64,000 bases of DNA from Prosthecobacter fusiformis (lineage in GTDB: Bacteria > Verrucomicrobiota > Verrucomicrobiia > Verrucomicrobiales > Verrucomicrobiaceae), in contig NZ_SOCA01000004.1 of NCBI RefSeq assembly GCF_004364345.1, forward strand, positions 1 to 64,000, given 5' to 3'. Below the pieces are notes generated by a model that saw only the letters and a program-made list of their open reading frames with translations, did no database searches and was not told the origin of the DNA. This document shows positions 43,082 through 51,724 of the stretch, piece by piece. The translations under genes and the position numbers were made by a program. The first letter of the stretch is position 1. Each line of letters starts with the position of its first letter.

Positions 43082-44434
43082 TCATGGAGACGGTACCTCG
43101 TAGGCATACCGATAGAACCAGGAACCGGTGAGGCTGACCTGATGCTGGCAGAGGCCGTTGGCATCCGCAGTGACGGTGGCGATGGTGGTATCCCAGTTCA
43201 CAAGATCTGTGGAAGCCTGGAGTTTATACTGCAAGCCGGGGGTGGCCTGGCAGGAGACTTTGGCCATGGCGGCTCCGCTTTTTTCGATCTTAATGGCGGT
43301 GGCGGGGAAGACGATGAGGGAAAGCTGACCGGCTTCATCAAATGGGTCTGACCATCGCTCATCCGTATAGACGGCACTGCCAGTGAGGGTGAGGAGAAAG
43401 GCGAGGAGGCTGTCCTTTTCATCCTGGGTGAGCCCGAGGTTTTGAGGCTGGCCATTGGGGCGTTGCAGACGTGCATCGAGCTGATCGTTGTCAGCCGGGA
43501 TGGCATTGTAATGATTAATGACGGCCTCCAGGGTGGCGAGGCTGCCATCGTGCATGAAGGGGCCGTTGGACTGGCCGCCGGGGCCGATGAGATCCCGCAG
43601 GGAGGGGGAGCGGACATTGGTGAGGTCCGTGCCGCCGCCGATCTTGGTGGTGACGCCGTTGTTCCGGCTGGCGGGATCGATGTCAAACTCGCCAGGGCGG
43701 TGGCAGCCTGCGCAGCCGGCACCATTGGGTGGCGGGGTGAGGAAGATCTGCTTGCCCGCATTTTCCTGTGTGGTGAAATTCGGGAAGGGCGCATTTCCAT
43801 TGGCCACCTGTGCGCGGCCGACATCGAAGCGTGAATCAAAGGACTGGATGCTGCGGATGAACTGGGCGAGCGCCAGTTGCAAACGGGATTCCGTGATGGC
43901 GGTATCTCCAAAGGCCATGGCAAAGAGGACCTGATATTCCTCAATGGCGGCGAGCTTTGTGAGCAGGACGGAAAAGGCCGGGTCATCGCCCGTGCCACTG
44001 AAGCCCATCTCCGCATGGTCCCGGATGGGTTGGGTGGTCTGGTTTTCCAGAGTGGTGGCGCGCTCATCCCAGAAGAATTTAGGCTCCTGGGAAAAGCGGC
44101 TGTTGATGAGGCGCATGGAGTGGCGGCCAGTGGTGCCATTGACACCAGTGCTAGCGATGGATGTATCGCTAAAGGCATGGGCCTGCTGGTGGCATGAGGA
44201 GCAGGAGATGCTGTCATCCTTTGACAGGCGCTTGTCATAAAAGAGCACGCGACCGAGTGTGGCACCCCGGTCCGTGATGGCCTTGCCGTCGGTGGTGTTA
44301 TCCCGGGTGATGTAGGCGGGCTTGCCCTGCTGGGCGTAATTGGCCTGGGTGGTCAGATCCAGGATGCCGCTGCCAGCGGTGGCAGCAAAGGGCAGGCTAG
44401 AAAGCAGGGTGCAAAGGGCAAGGGAGACCTTCAT
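43082..44434 (-). CDS. Di-heme cytochrome c peroxidase (MauG/CcpA family) with C-terminal appendage
   Basis: 450 residues from the ATG at 44434 (signal peptide MKVSLALCTLLSSLPFAATA). Two c-type heme sites are visible: CSSCH (78-82) and CAGCH (about 239-243). GRVLFYDKRLSKDDSISC, AFSDTSIASTGVNG, RHSMRLINSRFSQEPKFFWD and PFMHDGSLATLEAVINHYNA are family motifs. Such proteins reduce hydrogen peroxide or oxidise proteins in the periplasm. After about residue 365 a beta domain with LQASTDLVNWDTTIATVTAD is appended, a motif found at the ends of Planctomycetes/Verrucomicrobia secreted proteins. It is divergent from the YciI gene. Confidence 0.9.
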   Translation of the reverse strand: MKVSLALCTLLSSLPFAATAGSGILDLTTQANYAQQGKPAYITRDNTTDGKAITDRGATLGRVLFYDKRLSKDDSISCSSCHQQAHAFSDTSIASTGVNGTTGRHSMRLINSRFSQEPKFFWDERATTLENQTTQPIRDHAEMGFSGTGDDPAFSVLLTKLAAIEEYQVLFAMAFGDTAITESRLQLALAQFIRSIQSFDSRFDVGRAQVANGNAPFPNFTTQENAGKQIFLTPPPNGAGCAGCHRPGEFDIDPASRNNGVTTKIGGGTDLTNVRSPSLRDLIGPGGQSNGPFMHDGSLATLEAVINHYNAIPADNDQLDARLQRPNGQPQNLGLTQDEKDSLLAFLLTLTGSAVYTDERWSDPFDEAGQLSLIVFPATAIKIEKSGAAMAKVSCQATPGLQYKLQASTDLVNWDTTIATVTADANGLCQHQVSLTGSWFYRYAYEVPSP

Positions 44435-44534
44435 TGTTGTGAAGGGTTTCTCATGAGAGAAACGATGGAGCAATCGGCTTTACCCTGGCTTAACAAATCT
44501 CAAGACATGACGGTGCAGGATTGTAAAATAGGGG

Positions 44535-44921
44535 ATGAATCCGCCTGATGCTCCCTCTGAATACCTCGTCATTTCCCGTGGCCAATGGGATAAGGATCTG
44601 CCTCCTGAAACCATCCAAGCGGCGATTGACCAATTTTACATCTGGCTGGAAAAGAAGGTGGAGGCGGGGCAGATGATAAAGGGGCAGCGACTTGCCACTG
44701 GCGGGGCGACCGTTTCTAAAAAAGGTGTGATGGACGGTCCCTATGGAGAGACGAAGGAGGTCATCGGCGGATACTGGTTTGTCCTGGCCGGGAACCTTCA
44801 AGCGGCGGTTGAAATATTGGCTGAAAATCCCTGCGTGCAGTGCGGACTGCTCTTTGAGATCCGCCCCATCGAGACGGAGCGGGCCTCCGCCTATGCGGTG
44901 ACGAATGAGACGCCGGACTGA
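44535..44921 (+). CDS. YciI-family protein
   Basis: 128 residues. SEYLVISRGQWDKDLPPETI, WLEKKVEAGQMIKGQRLATG, VMDGPYGETKEVIGGYWFVL and AVEILAENPCVQCGLLFEIR match the longer YciI-like (YCII-related) dimeric ferredoxin-like proteins often linked with sigma-factor or stress operons; the usual His/Asp pair is only partly clear here. The function is unassigned. It sits between the peroxidase gene (divergent) and the efflux operon (convergent; 13 bp between stops). Confidence 0.85.
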   Translation: MNPPDAPSEYLVISRGQWDKDLPPETIQAAIDQFYIWLEKKVEAGQMIKGQRLATGGATVSKKGVMDGPYGETKEVIGGYWFVLAGNLQAAVEILAENPCVQCGLLFEIRPIETERASAYAVTNETPD

Positions 44922-44934
44922 ATGGTAGCGACGA

Positions 44935-46461
44935 TTATGGCAGGACGGGCTCTTTCTTGTTGAAGATGCCTTTGACCTTGCTGAAGAAGCCGGTCTTTTC
45001 CTCGGGGATGAAACGTGCGGCGGGGTCTGGCACGATGGCCGGGATGATGACGGGCTGAGTCTGGTCCCAACCGCCGCCGAGGGCCTTGATGAGGGAGACA
45101 CTGGCGATGAGGCGCTGACCGGCGACCTGGACCGTTGCCCGCTGGGTGGCCAGGGTGGTGCGGTTGGCCTCAATGACATCCAGGTAAGGGCTGGTGCCGG
45201 ACTCGTAACGAGTGCGGGCAAGGCTGGCGGCGCGCTCGGCACTGTTGCGTGCGCGTTGCTGGGCCTCGGATGAGACGGCCAGATGGCGGATGGAGGAGAG
45301 GCTGTTTTCGACATCGGCCACGGCGGTGAGGAAGGCCAGACGGTATCCGGCGAGGGCTTCATCATGCTGGGCTTTGGCCTTGTTCAAATTGAAGACGTTT
45401 TTGCCGCCAGAAAACAGGGGGATGTTGATGCTGGGGCCGTAGCTGTAGATGAGGGATTCCGGCTGCATGAGGAGATCAATGTCCGCGCTCTGGAAACCGC
45501 CACGGCCGATGAGCTTGATGCTGGGGAAGAACATGGCTTTGGCGACGCCGATGCGGGCGGTGGCGGCGGCGAGGGCACGCTCGGCCTGGGAGACATCCGG
45601 ACGGCGCTCCAGGAGATCGCTGGGGGCACCGACGGGGAGGGCCGGGGGAGAGTAAAGGCTGCTGCCACTGGCGGGGATGCGGAAGCTGGCGGCATTGGCT
45701 CCGAGGAGGATGGCGATGGCGTTTTCCAACTGGTCGCGCTGGGACTGAAGAGTGGAGGTTTCCGCTTCGGCGGTGGCGACTTCGGTTTCAGACTGGGCCT
45801 GCTCCAGCTCGCTGCCAGCTCCGGCTTCGACACGGGCCTTGGCGATTTTGAAGGCCTCACCGCGAAGACCGATGGCCTCACGGACGAGGCGGATTTCCTG
45901 GTCGAGGACACGCATCCTGAAGTAGTTGGTGGCGACATCGGCCTGGATGCCTAACAGGATGTTATGCACAGCATCGGCGGCGGCCTGGGCATCGGCACGT
46001 CCGGCTTCCGCACCACGGCGGATTTTGCCAAAGAGGTCCAGCTCCCAGCTCAGGTCGGTGACGGCATTGTAGGAAGGGCCTTCATAAAAGAGGCCGTTCA
46101 AGGGGATGGGGCTGATGGCATTTTCCGAGGTGCGCTGGCGGTCGGCCGAGAGCGGCATGGAAAGGACCGGGAAGAGATCTGCACGGGCCATGCGGGCGGT
46201 GGCGCGGGCTTGGTCAAACCGGGAGATGGCGGCCTTGAGGTTTTGGTTATTGGCGGTGGCGCTGACCATGAGCTCGTTGAGCTTTGGATCGCGAAACAGC
46301 TTCCACCATTCTCCTTTGGGCTGGTGGGAGGCAGGCCGGGCTTCACGCCAGGCGACGCCTTTGAAGCGCTCCGGGGTGGCCGTGGCGGGGCGTTCATAGT
46401 TAGGCCCGACCTGGGCGACGAGAGCGCCGGTGCTGAGGAGGAGTGGGAGAAGGAAACGCAT
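44935..46461 (-). CDS. Outer membrane efflux factor (OprM/NodT family)
   Basis: 508 residues from the ATG at 46461 (MRFLLPLLLSTGALVAQ signal). The TolC-like repeats are seen as VGPNYERPATATPERF, WWKLFRDPKLNELMVSATAN, LQSQRDQLENAIAILLG, SDLLERRPDVSQAERALAAA, SIKLIGRGGFQSADI and SLARTRYESGTSPYLDVIEA. No lipobox Cys is present, unlike OprM itself. The protein forms the outer membrane channel of a tripartite pump. It is the last gene of the TetR-adaptor-RND-channel operon, 78 bp after the RND gene. Confidence 0.93.
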   Translation of the reverse strand: MRFLLPLLLSTGALVAQVGPNYERPATATPERFKGVAWREARPASHQPKGEWWKLFRDPKLNELMVSATANNQNLKAAISRFDQARATARMARADLFPVLSMPLSADRQRTSENAISPIPLNGLFYEGPSYNAVTDLSWELDLFGKIRRGAEAGRADAQAAADAVHNILLGIQADVATNYFRMRVLDQEIRLVREAIGLRGEAFKIAKARVEAGAGSELEQAQSETEVATAEAETSTLQSQRDQLENAIAILLGANAASFRIPASGSSLYSPPALPVGAPSDLLERRPDVSQAERALAAATARIGVAKAMFFPSIKLIGRGGFQSADIDLLMQPESLIYSYGPSINIPLFSGGKNVFNLNKAKAQHDEALAGYRLAFLTAVADVENSLSSIRHLAVSSEAQQRARNSAERAASLARTRYESGTSPYLDVIEANRTTLATQRATVQVAGQRLIASVSLIKALGGGWDQTQPVIIPAIVPDPAARFIPEEKTGFFSKVKGIFNKKEPVLP

Positions 46462-46539
46462 GGGAGGGGCGAGTATGGGGACGGGAGGGGATGCGGGACG
46501 GGAGGCCAATGCTCATCCCGCAGTCGCGGGACAGGGGGC

Positions 46540-49500
46540 TTAATGCTCAGTGCTCAGTTGGGCGGGGGAATGGGGAAGAACGGGGGTATGAGGGGTGGCG
46601 GCTTTTTTCTTTTTGCCGAGGGTCATGAGGATGACATAAAAGACGGGGGTGAGGAAAAGGCCAAGGAAAGTCACGCCGATCATGCCGGCGAATACGGCGG
46701 TGCCCATGGCGCGGCGCATTTCAGAACCGGCACCTGTGGAGATGACCAGGGGATACACACCGGCGATGAAGGCGATGGAGGTCATGAGGATGGGGCGAAG
46801 ACGAAGGCGACAAGCGTCCAGGGCGGCATCCAGGGCGCTGAGGCCGTGGTCGTGACGCTCTTTGGCAAATTCGACGATGAGGATGGCGTTCTTACAGGCC
46901 AGGCCGATCAAAACGATGAAGCCAATTTGAGTGAAGATGTTGTTATCCCCGCCGACATACATCACCCCGGCCAGGGCGAAGAGGAGGCAGACTGGCACGA
47001 TGAGGATGATGGCCAGCGGCAGGCGCATGCTCTCATACTGGGCAGCGAGCACCATGAAGACGAGGAGGATGCAGAGGGGGTAGATATAAACGGCGGTATT
47101 GCCGGCGATAATCTTTTGATACACCAAGTCGGTCCATTGGTATTCGAAGCCGGGAGGGAGGGATTTGACCAGCTCGGACATGACGGCTTCGCCTTCACCG
47201 GAACTGAGGCCAGGGCCAGCAGCACCGTTGAGATCGGCGGCGAGGTAGCCGTTGTAATGGGTGACGCGGTCTGGGCCGTTGGTCTCATTGACGGTCACGA
47301 GGGAACCGATGGGCACCATTTCACCGGCAGCGTTGCGGGTCTTCAGACGGGTGATGTCACCCACGTCATCACGGAATTCAGGCTCGGCCTGGGCGACGAC
47401 CTGATAGGTGCGACCGAAGCGGTTGAAATCATTGACGTAGAGACTGCCAAGATTGATCTGGAGAGTCTCGAACAAGTTGGCGAGGGGGACACCCTGGACC
47501 TTGGCTTTTTCGCGGTCCACTTCAGCTTCGAGCTGGGGGACGTTGACGGTATAACCGGAATAGACCTGCTGGAGTTTGCCTGTGGCGTAGGAGGCACCGA
47601 CGAGATCCTGGGTGGTCTTATAAAGAGCATCGTAGCCTTGGTCGCTGCGGTCCTGGATCATCAGCTTAAAGCCGCCGGTGGTACCGATGCCATTGACAGG
47701 CGGAGGGGAGAGAACGAGCACCATGGCGTCCTGAATTTCCATGAACTTGCCGTTGAGAGCCTGGGCGATGGCATCGCCTGAAAGCTCAGGGGTGGTGCGG
47801 TCTTCGAAGTCGTCCAGACCGACAAAGACGATGCCGCTGTTCGGGCTGATGCTGAAGCCGTGGATGGAAAGGCCAGGGAAAGCGATGGCGTCCTTTACGC
47901 CAGGGTGGTTCAGCACGATGTCTGACATGCGGCGCATGACGGTTTCCGTGCGGTCCAGGGAGGAGCCATCGGGAAGCTGGGCAAAACCGACGAGATATTG
48001 TTTGTCCTGAGCAGGAACGAAGCCGGTGGGCACCTTGTCAAAGACGCGGACGGTGAGCCAGACGAAACCGCCGTAGAAAATGAGGGCGATGATGCTGAAA
48101 CGGATGATGCGTTTCACCATACCGACATACATGTTGGATGACCATTCGAAGAAGCGGTTAAAGGGACGGAAGAACCAGCCCAGCATGGCATCCATGATGC
48201 GGGACAGGATGTCTTTCTTTTCATGGTGGCCCTTGAGCAGAAGAGCGGAGAGGGCCGGGCTGAGCGTGAGCGAATTGATGGCCGAGATGACGGTGGAGAT
48301 GGCGATGGTGACCGCGAACTGCTTATAAAACTGACCGCTGAGACCGCTGATGAAAGCGGTGGGGATGAACACCGCGCAGAGCACCAGGGCGGTGGCGATG
48401 ATGGGGCCGGTCACTTCCGTCATGGCCTGCTTGGTCGCTTCAATGGGGCTGAGGCCGTTGCCGATGTTACGCTCGACGTTTTCCACCACCACGATGGCGT
48501 CATCCACGACAATCCCGATGGCTAGAACTAGCCCGAAGAGGGAGAGGTTGTTGATGGAGAAACCGAGGGCATACATCACTGCAAAGGTACCCACCAGAGA
48601 GACGGGGACGGCGACGAGCGGAATGATGGAGGCGCGCCAGGTTTGCAGGAAGATCACGACCACGAGCACGACGAGGAGGATGGCCTCGATGAGGGTGTGA
48701 ATGACGGCATCAATGGACTTGTCCACGAAGACGGTAGGGTCATACGCGATGGCATAGTCCAGACCTTCGGGGAACTTTTTCTTCAGTTCCTCCATCTTAT
48801 CGCGAACGGCCTGGGAAAGGGACAGAGCATTGGCTCCTGGGAGCTGGAAGACGGGAATACCGACGGCACGTTTATTATTCAGCAAGCTGCGCAGGGCGTA
48901 TTCGCTGGAGCCGAGCTCCAGGCGGGCGACGTCTTTGAGACGAAGCTTTTCACCAAACTTGCCGACTTTGACGATGATGTTGCCAAACTCCTCCTCGCTG
49001 ACGAGACGGCCTTTGGTATTGATGGTGAGCTCAAATGGGACGGGCTTTCCAACCGGCTGCTGGCCAATGACGCCAGCGGCCACCTGGACGTTTTGTTCAC
49101 GGATGGCGTTAACGACATCGGAGGAAGTGAGGCCACGTGCTGCGGCTTTATCGGGATCAATCCAGACACGCATGGCGTATTCGCCACCGCCAAAGAGCTG
49201 GACCTGACCGACGCCGGGCAAACGGGCCAGTTCATCCTTCACATTGAGGGTGGCATAGTTGCGCAGATACAGTTCATCATACCGGTCATTCGGCGAGAGG
49301 ATGTGCACGACCATGGTGAGGTCGGGGGAGGACTTCACAGTCGTGACACCAAAACGGCGGACTTCCTCAGGCAGCTTGGGCAGCACCTGGGCGACGCGGT
49401 TTTGCACCTGCACCTGGGCCTGGTCCACATCGGTGCCGAGCTTGAAGGTGATTGTCAGCGTCATGACGCCGTTGGCCGTACTCTGCGAGGACATGTAAAG

Positions 49501-49731
49501 CATGTGCTCGATGCCGTTGATGGTCTGCTCCAGCGGCGAGGCGACGGTTTCAGCGATGGTCTTCGGGTTGGCACCCGGATAGGTCGCGGTGACGATGACC
49601 GTGGGCGGTGCCACTTCCGGATATTCGGAAATAGGTAGCTGGAAGAGTGTGATGCCTCCCAAAAGAAAGATGAGGAGGGAGAGCACACCCGCAAAAATGG
49701 GGCGGGTGATGAAGAACCGGGAGATGTTCAT
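46540..49731 (-). CDS. RND efflux transporter, AcrB/MexB (HAE1) type
   Basis: 1063 residues, normal for HAE1 pumps. MNISRFFITRPIFAGVLSLL opens the first helix; LFQLPISEYPEVAPPTVIVT, ANPKTIAETVASPLEQTING, GVGQVQLFGGGEYAMRVWID and the conserved LSLFGLVLAIGIVVDDAIVV (proton-relay aspartates D-D) are present, with FAALAP-type segments and GLACKNAILIVEFAKE near the end. The trimer expels drugs or other amphiphiles using the proton gradient, with the adaptor and channel from the same operon. Substrate is not deducible. Confidence 0.96.
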   Translation of the reverse strand: MNISRFFITRPIFAGVLSLLIFLLGGITLFQLPISEYPEVAPPTVIVTATYPGANPKTIAETVASPLEQTINGIEHMLYMSSQSTANGVMTLTITFKLGTDVDQAQVQVQNRVAQVLPKLPEEVRRFGVTTVKSSPDLTMVVHILSPNDRYDELYLRNYATLNVKDELARLPGVGQVQLFGGGEYAMRVWIDPDKAAARGLTSSDVVNAIREQNVQVAAGVIGQQPVGKPVPFELTINTKGRLVSEEEFGNIIVKVGKFGEKLRLKDVARLELGSSEYALRSLLNNKRAVGIPVFQLPGANALSLSQAVRDKMEELKKKFPEGLDYAIAYDPTVFVDKSIDAVIHTLIEAILLVVLVVVIFLQTWRASIIPLVAVPVSLVGTFAVMYALGFSINNLSLFGLVLAIGIVVDDAIVVVENVERNIGNGLSPIEATKQAMTEVTGPIIATALVLCAVFIPTAFISGLSGQFYKQFAVTIAISTVISAINSLTLSPALSALLLKGHHEKKDILSRIMDAMLGWFFRPFNRFFEWSSNMYVGMVKRIIRFSIIALIFYGGFVWLTVRVFDKVPTGFVPAQDKQYLVGFAQLPDGSSLDRTETVMRRMSDIVLNHPGVKDAIAFPGLSIHGFSISPNSGIVFVGLDDFEDRTTPELSGDAIAQALNGKFMEIQDAMVLVLSPPPVNGIGTTGGFKLMIQDRSDQGYDALYKTTQDLVGASYATGKLQQVYSGYTVNVPQLEAEVDREKAKVQGVPLANLFETLQINLGSLYVNDFNRFGRTYQVVAQAEPEFRDDVGDITRLKTRNAAGEMVPIGSLVTVNETNGPDRVTHYNGYLAADLNGAAGPGLSSGEGEAVMSELVKSLPPGFEYQWTDLVYQKIIAGNTAVYIYPLCILLVFMVLAAQYESMRLPLAIILIVPVCLLFALAGVMYVGGDNNIFTQIGFIVLIGLACKNAILIVEFAKERHDHGLSALDAALDACRLRLRPILMTSIAFIAGVYPLVISTGAGSEMRRAMGTAVFAGMIGVTFLGLFLTPVFYVILMTLGKKKKAATPHTPVLPHSPAQLSTEH

Positions 49732-49830
49732 ACGAGAGATCGGGAGGCGTGACTGGGATGCAGGTTCTCCGTTTCGCTCCGTGGGGGCACGGCGATGTGG
49801 AGGCTCGGACTGGGAGAGTGAGGGAGATGC

Positions 49831-50973
49831 TTAGTTAGCAGCCGTGGCTTTGGCGGGAGGTGCGTCCACGGGGGCTACGGGCATGCCAGGCTGGGGCAGA
49901 CGTGCCTGGCCATTGATGATGATTTTGTCTCCGGCGTTCAGGCCGCTGCGGATGATGCGCTTGCCGTTGATGCTGGGGCCGATGACGACGGGCTTATAAA
50001 CACTCATGTTCTTATCATCCACGCCAAGGACAAACTTGTTGGCTTGGTCGGTGAGAATAGATTTTTCATCGATCAAGAGAGCCGGGTATTCGGCGGTCAT
50101 CGGCAGACGGACGCGGGCGAAAAGACCGGGAGTGAGGCTGCCGTCCGCGTTAGAAAACTCGGCCCGGAGGATCATGCTGCCGGTGCTGGAATCCAGGCGG
50201 TTGTCGAAGGACTCGACGTGACCTTTATGGGTGAAGGTCTTTTCATTGGAAAGCTGGAGTTCCACGGGCACGCGGCCATCGCCATTGGTGAAGAGCTTTT
50301 TGTCCCGCTGTAGGGCTTGCAGGCGAAGGAGGCTGTTTTCATCAATGTCAGTATAAACATAGACGGGATCCACAGTGACGATGGTGGTCAGGAGGGTGGT
50401 GCCAGCGGTGACGAAGTTTCCTGTTGTGGTGATGGCGCGGCTGATGCGGCCGGAGATGGGGGCTTTCACTTCCGTGTGCTCCATTTCGATTTCGGCGCTG
50501 TGCTGGGAGGCTTTAGCGGACTCCAGAGCGGCTTCCCCCTGGCGGAACATGGATTCGCGCATTTCACCCTGCTCAGGAGCGATAGCCTTGGCGGCCAGAA
50601 GGCTGGAGACGCGGTCGTATTCCCGCTTAGCGGCGAGAGCGCTGGCTTCGGCACGCTGGACTTCGGCCGTGGCGACACGGAGCTTGGTCTGGAAAGGGCG
50701 CTGATCAATGGTGAAGAGGATATCGCCTTTCTTGACTAGCTCCCCAGCCTTGAAGTGGACCTCGGTGATGTAACCGGCTACGCGGGGGCGTAGCTCGACC
50801 GTTTCAACGGGTTCGACACGTCCCGTGAACTCCTCCCACTCGACGAGCTTCAATTGCTCTACGGCGGCAATCGTGACCGGAGCGGGCGGCATCTGTCCGC
50901 CTTGGCCAGCTTGTGGAGGCTTTCCACAGGCGGCGAGGAGCAGGACGAATGGGAGGAGGGTTTGGGGTTTCAT
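49831..50973 (-). CDS. RND efflux periplasmic adaptor lipoprotein
   Basis: 380 residues. Lipobox LLLAAC (C16), then EEFTGRVEPVETVELRPRVA, GYITEVHFKAGELVKKGDIL (biotinyl-lipoyl fold), a helical hairpin with AEVQRAEASALAAKREYDRV, HTEVKAPISGRISRAITTTG and the beta-barrel part PGLFARVRLPMT. This is the AcrA/MexA family protein that bridges the inner membrane pump and outer membrane channel. It is 54 bp downstream of the TetR gene and 99 bp upstream of the RND gene. Confidence 0.94.
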   Translation of the reverse strand: MKPQTLLPFVLLLAACGKPPQAGQGGQMPPAPVTIAAVEQLKLVEWEEFTGRVEPVETVELRPRVAGYITEVHFKAGELVKKGDILFTIDQRPFQTKLRVATAEVQRAEASALAAKREYDRVSSLLAAKAIAPEQGEMRESMFRQGEAALESAKASQHSAEIEMEHTEVKAPISGRISRAITTTGNFVTAGTTLLTTIVTVDPVYVYTDIDENSLLRLQALQRDKKLFTNGDGRVPVELQLSNEKTFTHKGHVESFDNRLDSSTGSMILRAEFSNADGSLTPGLFARVRLPMTAEYPALLIDEKSILTDQANKFVLGVDDKNMSVYKPVVIGPSINGKRIIRSGLNAGDKIIINGQARLPQPGMPVAPVDAPPAKATAAN

Positions 50974-51027
50974 GCGGTTTCGGGGGGGAGGGGTTCGGGA
51001 GATGATGCGGGAAAGTTGACCAGTTGG

Positions 51028-51690
51028 TTAATTTGAGAGCGCAGAAAGTTTCTTGGAGGTGGCTTTCGTTGCTTTCGGGCTGCCTCGCGGAGTGCGCTGA
51101 GTAACGCCCAGGATGATCATGGCCCCGGCCTCAAATTCATCCAGGTAGCTGAGGTCATTCCACATGCGGGCATGGAGTAAAAGCCCTTCGCTGTAGGCGA
51201 AAACAATGCGGGCGATGGCGTTAGGATCCGGTGCGTCGATGATGCCCTGGGCATCGGCATCGCGCACGGCGCACTCATAATAGAGGATGAACTGGCTGAG
51301 GATCTCCTGGAGTTTGTTGCGCAGGCGGTCATCCACTGTGCTGATCTCTGCGCCCAGGGAATGGACGGGGCAGCCGAGGACACGGCCATGCTTGGCCAGG
51401 AGTTCTTCCTGCTCTTTGCGGAAATTGCGGAAGCAGTTCAGAATGCGGTCCAGCGGCGGGACGACGGGGGAGAATGTCTGGTCCAGTTCCCGGCGGTGCT
51501 CCAGCCAGCTATGCTCAATGCCGATAATGGCGAGGTCTGTCTTGGACTCGAAGAAATGGTAGAAGCTGCCTTTTTTGACTCCGGCACGCTCACAGATCTG
51601 ATCCACGGAGGTGCTGCCATAGCTGCCCGTCCAGATCAATTCGATCACGGCTTCAATCAGGCGGATTTTGGCGTCACTGGTGCGTCCCAT
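51028..51690 (-). CDS. TetR-family transcriptional regulator
   Basis: 220 residues. N-terminal helix-turn-helix: IRLIEAVIELIWTGSYGSTS-VDQICERAGVKKGSFYHFFESK is the classic TetR DNA-binding module. The effector domain is helical and has one conspicuous Cys in RVLGCPVHSLGAEIS, reminiscent of electrophile-sensing regulators such as NemR. The C-terminus is Lys/Thr-rich. It lies directly upstream of the adaptor-RND-channel genes and likely represses them; an imperfect TAGAC-N5-GTCAA repeat lies 20 bp upstream of its start. Confidence 0.93.
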   Translation of the reverse strand: MGRTSDAKIRLIEAVIELIWTGSYGSTSVDQICERAGVKKGSFYHFFESKTDLAIIGIEHSWLEHRRELDQTFSPVVPPLDRILNCFRNFRKEQEELLAKHGRVLGCPVHSLGAEISTVDDRLRNKLQEILSQFILYYECAVRDADAQGIIDAPDPNAIARIVFAYSEGLLLHARMWNDLSYLDEFEAGAMIILGVTQRTPRGSPKATKATSKKLSALSN

Positions 51691-51709
51691 GCGGGGACAT
51701 TGGCGAAAC

Positions 51710-51724
51710 TAGACGAACAGTCAA
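51710..51724. promoter_or_regulatory. Candidate TetR-type operator of the efflux operon
   Basis: TAGAC-GAACA-GTCAA is a one-mismatch inverted repeat with 5-bp half-sites, 20 bp upstream of the TetR start codon and overlapping the stop of the preceding MFS gene. Its size and position fit autoregulation; this is inference. Confidence 0.4.

Noticed and set aside
45964-47781. 605-codon plus-strand frame over the RND gene and channel
   Set aside because: Antisense of clear RND and outer membrane factor genes; Gly/Asp/His-rich sequence without structure.
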